From positions 1-64,000 of the forward strand of contig NMRB01003040.1 in assembly GCA_002633025.1 (NCBI GenBank): a DNA stretch of 64,000 nt, in the 5' to 3' direction. Position 1 is the stretch's first letter. Each line of letters starts with the position of its first letter. The stretch comes from Notospermus geniculatus (taxonomy: Eukaryota; Nemertea; Pilidiophora; Heteronemertea; Lineidae). Below the pieces are notes generated by a model, which saw only the letters and a program-made list of their open reading frames with translations, was not told the origin of the DNA and did not search any database. Both the position numbers and the translations under genes were made by a program. Positions 11,256 to 20,521 of this stretch are shown piece after piece.

Positions 11256-11905
11256 TTATAACCCATCCAACAGAGTAAACATACCTTCCCATTGAACAGG
11301 TGCGTTGCCACCATTGGCCAGCTCGATCCGACAGCAGTTCATAAGCACTGTTGAAGTTGAAGCAACAGGTTCAGTGCCAGTGGATGATGATGCTGATGGG
11401 GCAGCTGTTTCTAACCCTCCTTCAATACCTGTCCCGTTGTGCATCTCTATGATCTTTTGTGAGATGCTGCTGTTGCTTCCAGTCACGGCAGGAATTTGAC
11501 CTCCACACTGTCTTCTTCATCTCTTATCTTTCCGTGCTTACTGTAGTTTTGGCATCTTTTTTCATTCCCTGCCACTTGTCTCTTATTTCCTTTGGTGTTC
11601 TCTGCTCGATGCCCAGAGCATTCAGTGCTTACTGTTGTTTTGGCATCTTTTTTCATTCCCTGCCACTTGTCTTTTTTTTCCTTTGGTGTTCTCTGCTCGA
11701 TGCCCAGAGCATTCAGTGCTGTCGCAATTTTCTCCCATATGGACTTCTTGCGGCTGCTGGTGATGGTGTCTGTCAACTTAGACGACAGAACATGAATATT
11801 CTGTTCCACCATCTCAGTTAACAGACACATTTCACTTGTAGAGAAGTTGGATTCTCTCTTTCTCTTGACAGAGCCATTTGGCATGTCTGACATGTCGGCC
11901 ATGTT
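11256..11905 (-). pseudogene. Myb/SANT-like DNA-binding protein of Harbinger type, frameshifted by a 91 bp tandem duplication
   Basis: The minus-strand frame starts at the ATG ending at 11902. It encodes a basic KRKRES leader followed by a trihelix Myb/SANT-like domain (NFSTSEMCLLTEMVEQN, then IWEKIATALNALG and KWQGMKKDAK). Such proteins are the accessory DNA-binding partner in PIF/Harbinger transposons and also occur as host genes. A 91 bp segment is tandemly duplicated (copies begin near 11536 and 11627), and since 91 is not a multiple of three the downstream frame is lost after the domain. The original frame seems to resume at 11486-11256 with a Ser/Thr-rich region (ASSSTGTEPVASTST). Without the duplication this would be one protein of about 200 residues. 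Function in this copy is doubtful. Confidence 0.65.
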
Positions 11906-11934
11906 GAAATCAGCAGGAAGTGCAATTTATCATG

Positions 11935-12116
11935 ATGCATTATGGGATAATCCACCGATAAACCACTGATAGTTACCAAGGCCTAAAATTTTGCTTTCAA
12001 CAACCCAAAGTTATCGGTTAGTTAACTATCGGTCGATAGGGGATATTTATCGGTCGATAAGAGTTATCGGACGATAAATTTAACCATGCTTAACCATGCT
12101 TTGAACAACCGGCCCC
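11935..12116. mobile_element. Terminal region of a Harbinger-like element
   Basis: Repeated inverted ATCGGTCGATA/TATCGGACGATA blocks and tandem AACCATGCTT lead to the end TTGAACAACCGGCCCC at about 12116. The complementary form GGGGCCGGTTGTTCAA is a Harbinger-type terminus. It lies just upstream of the Myb/SANT remnant, as expected for one element. The other end was not located. Confidence 0.45.
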
Positions 12117-13617
12117 AGCTTGTCAGTCAGACTGTTCACCAGCCATGCCAGCTTGCTGTCTTCAACGAATTTCACGATTTTATCCACTGAAAACTGAGTT
12201 ATGAGTAATCGTGGAGGCCCATAGGCCTACCAAGTACGGTAAGTAGCCCTAGGCCTAGGCCTATATGATGAATTCATTATTAGGCAATGTTAGGCTACAT
12301 GGGGCCTAATTATCAGATTGTGATTCACTGTGATTGACTGCTGAACATGCTGCCTGAAGTGATCATTCAGTGGACAGTGAATGCATGAGCATGCATGATC
12401 ATGATGACATGGACATGATGGATGGATGATTGAATGACCACACTGCATGATGACTGATCATGCTGATGTTCTGAGCTGGTGTCGTGTGCCTAGGTCTAGG
12501 CCTGCTATGCTGTCACGTCATTGTCATCATCATTGACATAGTATCATCACATGAGGGATTCAGCAGACCACACATGCACAGCAAGACAAGCAGCCAGAGA
12601 CATGCATGCAATGAGAGAGGCATGCATGCAGGCATGGCAGGGCCTCCCCAGGAAAAAATGAACTACGAACTACTATGAACTCTTACCATTTAACTGTGAA
12701 GTTCATAGTTTTACCATGAAATGTATAGTAAAACTATGAACTTCACAGTTAAATGGTAGAGTTCATAGTAGTTCGTAGTTCATTTTTTCCTGGGTCCCTC
12801 TCTGACTCTGGACATGCTGGACCCTGCCTCCTCCGACCGTCTGCACTAGGCCTATGCACTGTGCTGATCAGATGACAGGCCTAGGCCCAGCCTAGCCTAG
12901 GCCTAGCCTAGTGCTCTAGGCCTAGCCTAGGCTGGGCCTACCCTAGGCCTAGGCCTAGTAGAGTAGTAGTAGAGCACTAGCCAATGCTAACTCAAAGCCT
13001 AGGCCTAGCAGCCTAAAGTAGCCTAGGCCTAGCCTAGGAGAATATTTTTTATAAAGGTGAGATTCCAATTTTGATGTCGTCATTATCATGATTATGACAT
13101 CATGACTTCAGGCGAGAGGCCTAGAACCCTAATCTCCACAAATACTTGAAAGAGGGAATGGAAGATGGCTGTGGTGTGGGTGCCAAGTCTGGATACTCCC
13201 ACGTGCACAGACAAATTCCATTCGATTCCGAATTTTCATCCTATGTGATGTCACATTTTTGCCAAAAAATTAACCATTTAAAGTCTGGCAACATCTAACT
13301 TTGACCCAATGGAATGCGGAAGTTAGGAAATTGATCGTTGGATTTTCCACCGACCTTTAATCACACGCGGCTATTGAATACCAGTGGACAGTGCGAACAA
13401 TCGGGGAACGACCACAAATGATCAACAGGCATGATTAAAAACCGCAAAGCTCTGCCACATTACATGACTTCCGCATTCCATTAGGTCGAAGTTAGATGTT
13501 GCCAGACTTTAACCATACATCTGTAGGAGGTAGAGGCCTAAAAGAAGTAAGTGTGGATTGGCATAGGCCATGAAATTTTAAAATTTTTATGTGGTGGTAT
13601 TCTCCCTATCTTCACAG
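12117..13617. repeat. AGGCCTA-rich low-complexity region
   Basis: Between about 12220 and 13040 the palindromic motif TAGGCCTA and close variants (CCTAGGCCTAG, GCCTAGCCTAGG) recur many times, mixed with ATGCATG-type repeats (12380-12640). From 13060 to 13617 the sequence looks unique. Two segments around 13280-13330 and 13470-13510 form an inverted pair (TGGCAACATCTAACTT and its complement), bounding a ~250 bp MITE-like unit. Confidence 0.55.
12647..12794. mobile_element. 148 bp near-perfect foldback element
   Basis: Two arms of about 65 bp, starting CCCAGGAAAAAATGAACTAC, are almost perfect reverse complements separated by a loop of about 13 bp. The near identity of the arms indicates a recent insertion or selection for the hairpin. 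There is no ORF. Confidence 0.75.
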
Positions 13618-14280
13618 GACTCGCAGGAAGACCTGTTCGATGGCGATGATGATACTCAGATGCAGGAGCCCCGAAGCCCTTCGCCGCCTCCTCAGAGACA
13701 TCAACGTTTTGCAGAAAATGTTGACCTGCAAGCCATTTGTGAGTATCAAAAATCCATTTGTTACTACAAAAAATGCACCCACGCCCACAGGGCCTGGTCA
13801 GTCTAAACGTAGTAGGCCTATGCTCAAATGCCACCTTTTGGTAATGTTCTGTTACAATTTATTTAAATTCAATGCATCTGTCAATTATTGTGCCAATATT
13901 CCAATTTTTATTTAATATAATATTTCAATTTCAGTAAAAGAATTACGCGACTTAAGAAGAGATAACCAAGAAATTAAGAAGGAACTCGCTGAAATTAAAA
14001 CAATGCTGGGGAAGAAATTCAGGGTGGCAGATTCCCAAATATGTGTGAGTAGGCCTACCGGAATTAAGTTCGAAATAAGCATGCTTTGTCCGGTTGTGAA
14101 AAGACTGTATTAAAGTCCAAATAATATAGATGCTGCATACAGTACTGTACCAGAACAAAAGTTTTGGCATAAAAAGTGATACTCAATTAATTCTAATTGC
14201 AGGAACAATATGATGCCTTCCTCAAAGAGGAATTTGCCAATGATGTTTGGGGGAGTGAGGAAAGGGCAGATTCACCATGA
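13618..14280 (+). CDS. 3' exons of a small acidic coiled-coil protein gene
   Basis: Three exons join in frame with good splice signals. Exon 13618-13738 follows a TTCACAG acceptor and ends before GTGAGT. Exon 13935-14044 follows TTTCAG and ends before GTGAGT. Exon 14203-14280 follows TTGCAG and ends at TGA. The product has an acidic start (DSQEDLFDGDDD), a proline-rich turn (PRSPSPPPQ) and a charged helix likely to form a coiled coil (KELRDLRRDNQEIKKEL). It ends with an acidic tail (EEFANDVWGSEERADSP). Total visible length is about 102 residues, and the 5' exons were not found. I do not recognise the family. The coiled coil suggests oligomerisation, and a role as an accessory protein of a nearby transposon cannot be excluded. 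Confidence 0.55.
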
Positions 14281-14578
14281 AGCAAAGTCTGCACCTCTTG
14301 AATGTGATATAACTTTAATCTTAGCCAATAGGCCGAGAAACTGCACAGAGTTCAGTTGGATGGGGTATACCAATGCACAGCACATATTCCTGTATGGTTT
14401 ATGTTATACATTTATAGTCTTTATAACTTTGAAAGAGAAACAATCACAACCTAAAATTTGTGTCTCATATTTCAAACCATAGTTTATCACAACATTCTTA
14501 TTTGTTTGTTTTCGTGAGTCATCGGTTCTGTATTAAATTATTGCGAATTAGAACATAATTGTTGCTATCTGGGTTTAC
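14281..14578. other. 3' flank, nothing recognised
   Basis: AT-rich sequence downstream of the coiled-coil gene. A continuous 90 aa frame from 14210 simply reads through the last exon in another frame and has no domain. Confidence 0.35.
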
Positions 14579-15392
14579 GTTCGTCAAAGAACCCTATGGG
14601 TTCTACCCAATGCGGCAAAGAACCTTAGGGTTCTATATAGAACCCAGGGGTTCTACAAAGAACCCTCTAAGAACCTTTTCGCTCGTTAAAGAACCCTACG
14701 GGTTCTACCAATGCGGCAAAGAACCTTAGGGTTCTCTATAGAACCCAGGTGTTCTTCAAAGAACCCTCAAAGAACCTTTTCGCTCGTCAAAGAACCCTAT
14801 GGGTTCTACCAATGCAGTAAAGAACCTTAGGGTTCTATATAGAACCCAGGGGTTCTTCAAAGAACCCTCTAAGAACCTTGTCACTCGTCAAAGAACCCTA
14901 TGGGTTCTACCAATGCAGCAAAGAACCTTAGGGTTCTATATACAACCCAGGGGTTCTACAAAGAACCCTCTAAGAACCTTGTCGCTCGTCAAAGAACCCT
15001 ACGGGTTCTACCAATGCGGCGAAGAACCTTAGGGTTCTCTATAGAACCCAGGGGTTCTTCAAAGAACCCTGTAAGAACCTTTTCGCTCGTCAGAGAACCC
15101 TATGGGTTCTACCCAATGCAGCAAAGAACCTTAGGGTTCTATATAGAACCCAGGGATTCTTCAAAGAACCCTCAAAGAACCTTTTCGCTCGTCAAAGAAC
15201 CCTATGGGTTCTTCCAATGCAGCAAAGAACCTTAGGGTTCTATATAGAACCCAGGTGTTCTTCAAAGAACCCTGTAGGAACCTTTTCGCTCGTCAAAGAA
15301 CCCTATGGGTTCTACCAATGCGGCAAAGAACCTTAGGGTTCTATATAGAACCCAGGGGTTCTTCAAAGAACCCTCAAAGAACCTTTTCGGCT
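14579..15392. repeat. Minisatellite: eight ~101 bp units of AGAACCC/GGGTTCT palindromes
   Basis: Eight head-to-tail units start near 14579, 14687, 14787, 14886, 14987, 15088, 15189 and 15290. Each unit has AAAGAACCCTATGGGTTCTA, a variable CCAATGCGG spacer, AAGAACCTTAGGGTTCT, TAGAACCCAGGGGTTCT, AAAGAACCCT and TTTTCGCTCGTC. Every unit therefore contains three or four palindromes of AGAACC and GGTTCT halves separated by a few bases. Divergence between units is low. Three frames of 69-111 residues read through the array only because the unit lacks stops in one frame. They are not supported as genes. Confidence 0.9.
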
Positions 15393-15656
15393 AAGAGTGT
15401 ACATTGTATTTGAGTGGTAAACATCAGCCGAGAGGGGAAAATGCATTCGTTTTTCCTCCAAAACATTGAGCTTAATATTGCGTCTTCAAATTTCGACCTA
15501 TGAATATCAAAATTCTCAGACAATGACACCATGTCCCTTACCAAATCAAATCAGATCGTTCTTTGTAGCTTTTTCTTGAGATATTTACGTTTTATTCACT
15601 CTGCGTTCATTTTGCATCCCCCATTTCTATTTCACTATACAAGTACATTAATGGGC

Positions 15657-16133
15657 CTACTTGATGGGCAAAGAATGGCAACTGTACGACAGCGGGTCTG
15701 CTGCTTGACAAGTATATATATTGTACGTCCATAGATGGTCTGTTGCGTCGGAATCCGATCCAATTACATGTAGAAGGCTAAGAATACTTTGACGAGGTAG
15801 TTTGCAATCAGAGTCTGTTGCATAATCAAAACTAGTTTGACATCTGGAATGGAGACCAATAATCGCTTTAAATTCCCCCGCCTTACAATCCAGTATACGT
15901 ATCAACTCAGAAAACGCAGGCATTGACGGGATTCCTGTTTCCGCAATCATGTCAATATAATGTATGCATCTTAATAGGTCAACTCCCAGTCCCATCTTCA
16001 TTACGCGACAATCAGTGATGTAGCATTTAGGTTTTACCTCAGCTGGGAACATTACACGACAGAATTGAAAAGCTGATTGCATGCTTGCGCAAAACAGAAA
16101 GAACAACGAACTTAATTTTCTTGTCATACACAT
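15657..16133 (-). CDS. Putative small secreted cysteine-containing protein
   Basis: A complete 158-residue minus-strand frame runs from ATG (16133) to a stop at 15657. The N-terminus (MCMTRKLSSLFFLFCASMQS) has a basic start, a hydrophobic core and small residues, as in a signal peptide. The remainder contains about nine spaced cysteines (contexts QFC, PKC, TDC, LRC, LDC, SRC, SDC, YTC, YSC), fitting a disulfide-bonded extracellular protein. A diverged copy of most of this frame plus some 320 bp upstream is at 57122-57760. There several amino-acid blocks are conserved (CRVMKMG vs CRIMTMG), which argues that the frame was coding when duplicated. No family is recognised, and a short non-coding dispersed repeat is the alternative. 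Confidence 0.4.
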   Translation of the reverse strand: MCMTRKLSSLFFLFCASMQSAFQFCRVMFPAEVKPKCYITDCRVMKMGLGVDLLRCIHYIDMIAETGIPSMPAFSELIRILDCKAGEFKAIIGLHSRCQTSFDYATDSDCKLPRQSILSLLHVIGSDSDATDHLWTYNIYTCQAADPLSYSCHSLPIK

Positions 16134-16455
16134 TTCGTCCGCGAAGACCGAGCATTTTGTGGAGGTTGAATGATACTGACATTTGCTAGCATGTTCCCAA
16201 TTTCCATTTTTGTCCTACTTCGGCCTACGCCCGGCCAAAAATATGATTCTTGTAACCCTGCTAATGGCATTGATTCGAAAGAGAAAGTATACACATCGGT
16301 GACAGAGTTTTCCTATTAACATCATTGCCTTTAACACTATTGATTCGTCGACCCTTTAAAATCACATTTTGAGCGTATTTATAGAGCTACTTAACTTGTT
16401 CACATTCACAATGAAAACAATTGCACCGGAGTTTCCATGTTTGCACAGAAATTCC
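15840..16455. repeat. Diverged ~620 bp repeat, copy 1 (second copy at 57122-57760)
   Basis: Both copies are in the same orientation and align throughout with indels. Shared anchors are TGGAATGGAGACCA, CATTGACGGGATTC, GCTTGCGCAAAACA and CACCGGAGTTTC. The block covers the minus-strand ORF and its upstream region. It may be a gene duplication with its promoter or an old transposon. Confidence 0.65.
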
Positions 16456-17852
16456 ACGTACTTCTTTGTAATTAAGTTGGACCAAATGGTTTATAGCGGG
16501 TTTACAACAGATGTAGGGCCCACACGAGGCAGTTGTCACAAAATGTGAATTGCTCGCCATACTGACATCAGATACAANAGAACCATCTCGGGTCGACCTT
16601 TTTGTGAAAATTTGTTTGTTTTTTCTATTCCCAGTGGGGGATAATTCCCGATCGAAATAATAACGTGTTTGCACCATCAGTCTCAAAAACAGTCGAACCT
16701 TCACTTTCAATTTCTGTCGAACGAATCGAATCACTGTTCCTACTAGCACCTGGGTAGCCTGCCCCTGTTAGTGTCAGGCCTGTGAAAGAAGGCCTAGTAG
16801 GTGGTAGCTCATAAAAAACAACATCAGTATAGGCCTAGCACCTCCCGATCTTGAGGACAAGGCATCAAAAACCAAATGACTGAGTTTAAACCAGAAATGT
16901 GATGGATTCAGCAACCATGAATTACCCCTGGCCGGCCTTTGTGAAACTGATCAGTGGGTGCCTATTACAATTGATCCCTCCCCAAATCAATCCACAGTTC
17001 AATGGGCCAAAACTCGTCACGAAAGTGACCTGACTTTTATACCCTGCCATTAGGCCTCCCTTTGTGGGCCTAGTTTTTGGACTTAGAATATTCTCGGAGA
17101 AGACCAATAAACTGTGAACTTCCTGTATGTTAATTTCCTAAATGGAATTCAGGACACTGAAGAAATGTGGAAGAGAATGGAAGCGCTGGATGAAAAGCGC
17201 GTCAACAGAGTTCTAAGCGAATTATAATCATCTCTGAGGAATGTTGAAGCGGTCCTAAATAAACCTGCCAGCAAAAGTTGGCACCCTATCATTTTCACCG
17301 CCCACGAAAATGGAACTTCCGATTTCCACCCCTGCTTCTGAGCATGTGCAATACGCTACCTTAACTGAGTTTGTCAACACTGACACAGGCGTGCAAACCG
17401 CAGCAGGCAGGATGCAAAAAGTGAAAGAAGGGAAATGGCGGCCTAAAAAGGTAGCAAATGCCGACCAGCGGCTGTGGATTTGTCCAAAGCTTCAGTTCTC
17501 TTCCACATTTCTGGAGCCACCCCTTGCATAATGACCCGTCATTCAACCGGCACATTTCTGTACATACTTTATGGTGCTCCCTGGCACGTCACACGTGCTT
17601 ACCTCTTCCTGTGTAAATTTAGCATAGTACAATTACTTATTTCTTAATAAAAAGTATAAACAAAATCTTCTGTATTCCTTTTTATTTCTACAAGGAGTAT
17701 TCTATATGTAGTCTGCAGTATCTACCGTATCCATCCATCTGTTCAATATAAACCACTTAATTCAGTGGTAGAATGGCAGAAAAAAAGCCAAAATAATGAA
17801 AAAGGAAAAGGAGGAAAGCACCCCATTACCCATGTATAAAGTTTTCATCCAT
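16456..17852. other. Mostly unassigned; one possible terminal exon at 17153-17227
   Basis: After an AG acceptor at 17151-17152 a 25-codon frame (DTEEMWKRMEALDEKRV...LSEL, then TAA) reads as a plausible helical last exon, but no partner exon was joined. A 73-residue frame at 17310-17531 has no recognised domain. A single N lies at 16578. Confidence 0.3.
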
Positions 17853-17853
17853 C

Positions 17854-17996
17854 TTGGATGAAAATTGGATATAAATTGGATGAAAATCGGATATAAATTG
17901 TCTGATGAAAATCTTATAGATAGCATTTCTATATCCATTTTTCATCTCATTTGGATAGTCCATTTTTTATCCGATTTATATCCAATTTTCATCCAA
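17854..17996. mobile_element. 143 bp foldback element with GGATATAAATTGG repeats
   Basis: TTGGATGAAAATTGG at the left is mirrored by CCAATTTTCATCCAA at the right. The motif GGATATAAATTGGATGAAAAT is partly repeated on each arm. Outer sequence GCCTGTGTAAGG at the right resembles the end of the element at 18556-19276. Confidence 0.6.
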
Positions 17997-18555
17997 CATT
18001 TTTGCCTGTGTAAGGGACAGCACGCCTTAAACCACCAGGCCAAATCCCCATCTTCAAAAAAGATGGTTCAATGGCCCAGGTTTGAACGAGGCGTCCACCA
18101 GTACCCTGCGAGCAGTCCAAGCAATCTCCGAACCCAAACAGTTTTATGTTATGCGAGGGGTCACAAATAAAGGAGATACAAGTAAAGAGTATGAAATAGA
18201 AGTCGAGTTTCTAAGGTGAAAGACATTGCTTCCAACCAGAAAAGATCATTTTATACCTAACATTAAAATAAAATATCATTTTATACCTAACATTAAGCAT
18301 TTTTGTCAGCCCTTTTGATTCTCATGGTCGGCCTTACCATTTTTAGTCCTGTAGAAGAAGATTATCTGTTGTAACAAACAATTCATGTGACATTGGACGG
18401 TAGCGCCACAACATACATCACTCTGAAACTTTAAGATGACAAATGTCGTACCATGGGTGCCCGGTTTTTAAAACAACCAGAGCGCACTGTTTTATTGATG
18501 CAGTTGATCTTTAAAAATTCTTTTCTGGACGAACAAGCTGCCTGACGCCTACGTA

Positions 18556-19276
18556 TACACAGGGAAAATAGAGACTTTCGGCAACGTCAAATTTCCCTCC
18601 CGTATGACGTATCCCTATGGATTTTGACGTGACGTCATCAGTTTGTGACGTCTTGGCGAAGCGTCATACGTCATACGGACACGGAATCACGCATGAATCC
18701 TATTTCATACGGGGGGCTGTACGTATGGTTTCGATCAAATTAAACTTGCATTTTCAGACAGATTGACACTTGTATTATCTTTTCATCTAGGCCTATATAT
18801 AGTGGTTCGTAAATTATTTTAGATTGCATTAAATAAACTTCGCCCTGCAATTATAATTTTGTTGAGAGATTTGGAGGTGTTTTTAATTGCTGCGAAATCC
18901 GTCGTCTGTAGGCCTAAAACCGGCCGCACAAGAGTGCAATTTTGTCTCCGACATTGTCTCCATAGGAGTTTTCTGTCTCAGCATCCTGTCACCGCACACG
19001 GTGCGTCAGCCGCCGCACACGATTGCAAATTTGCCTCTTGTAGATAATTTGTATGTACGTCGATATGTACGTGGGATATATGGCGTATATATTCCGTACG
19101 TATATATGCGTATATATGGCGTATATATGCCGTACGTACGGCATATACTCGGCGGACATATTTTTCCGCACGTAAGCCATACGTACACCGGACGTCCAGA
19201 GGATGATCCATTGTACTATACGGCGGATATAAAAGTAGCTGTACGTCCGCCGTATGTACGTCATTTTGCCTGTGTA
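18556..19276. mobile_element. 721 bp element with CACAGG ends and alternating TACGT/GCGTATAT core
   Basis: The left end is TACACAGGGAAAAT and the right end ATTTTGCCTGTGTA. The left part carries repeated TGACGTCA and GTATGACGTAT motifs (18590-18680). The right part (19040-19190) is a long alternating purine-pyrimidine tract with nested palindromes such as TGCCGTACGTACGGCA. Overlapping 60-176 aa frames on both strands are artefacts of this tract. Confidence 0.45.
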
Positions 19277-20520
19277 TTTGGCGTCTTACAGTCATGTTTC
19301 ATATATATTCGACACTTTGACGTTCTGCGTTTTACGCGTAAAACAAACCGTCTAGTAGTGTATCACATGTTGCGTAGTTGTTATACATCCAATCAACCCA
19401 ATATTCGGACATTATGACGCCATAGTATTGATGATGACGTCTGCCGTGTAAACTACGTCCATTATTGCGTTTTCGCATTGTTGTGACGTCATTTGCAAAC
19501 GTCGGAAGGAAATGGAAAAATATCTGTAACCCATTTCAAAGAGGCTCCAGTAAGCACATAGCCAAAGATATAATGTTATGAATATATCTATGATGTTGAG
19601 AATCGCTAGAAGCATAACATACCTAGTATTGATGGATTTCAACACTCTGAACCATTGGAAAAACGTTCGCTGAAGGTAGCGGAAGAAATAAAGAACGTTA
19701 CGCCGCACCACGGAATTTGACGTATCATTTCAGCACTTATAGAAAAAACGTTGAATTTGCGATGTTGCTTTGTTTTGGACAATATCGATACTTTATCCCA
19801 AAGGGGACTTACTAAGTGCCGCTATAACAATACGAATATTTGCCATGAGAGTATTGAGAATGACGCCACAGTACCTTTGAAACGGTGAAACGATTCCCTG
19901 ACGGCGCCGTTCCGTGTGACGTCAAATTCACTTTCTGAATTGACGCGTTCGTCGTTTATTTGTAAACTGCTTAACGAAAATGAATAAAATCGACCTGTGT
20001 GAAAGCCTTAGCTATCTCCTACCCACCGATGAATTTTTGAAGCGATTGTATTCTTTAATCATACTTGGCAACTGTTTCCCTGAACCATCGGGAAAAAATC
20101 AAAAATCAGCAACAATGCGTACAAACTGACTTCCCCAGGTTACAGACTTCGGTATTTTTTCCCAAATTTTCTAATTACACAAGTCATGTATCTTGTTCTT
20201 TCGGAAGGTATATATGTTTGGCGTATGAGCCGTTCTTTTTTAACGTATCGAGCCGTCCAATTTGGCACCGGTACTGCGCGCAAACAGTGCGACGTCAAAG
20301 TGTCGAATATATAAAAATAAATGACGCGCGACTGTATTTATGAAACCATGCTGAAATCCCGCGTTTGGTTTTTTGAACAATGTTATCTGTAACATTTTGG
20401 CGATACAGACAGTCTGCAGACATCACGCAACGATAACGCCAAGGGATAGGAGCCGTTGCTATCGTCAGCCTCCGAGAAATTTACAAACTAACAACTGAAA
20501 TATGTCTTATTTACAGGCAA
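19277..20520. promoter_or_regulatory. Upstream region of the TRIM-like gene, including a 5' UTR splice acceptor
   Basis: No coding exon was recognised. Just before the start codon, TTATTTACAG|GCAAG is a good acceptor, so the transcript probably has a spliced 5' UTR. TGACGTC-type sites occur at about 19432, 19482 and 19917. A promoter could not be fixed. Confidence 0.4.
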
Positions 20521-20521
20521 G

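Noticed and set aside
14799-15413. Repeat-protein-like ORFs (77, 111 and 69 residues) and a possible CRISPR array
   Set aside because: The array is a eukaryotic tandem minisatellite: units are contiguous without unique spacers, and the ORFs are just stop-free frames of the unit.
18887-19417. 176-residue plus-strand ORF and matching minus-strand ORFs
   Set aside because: Tyr/Arg/Val-rich content reflects the alternating TACGTA tract; no domain or splice support.
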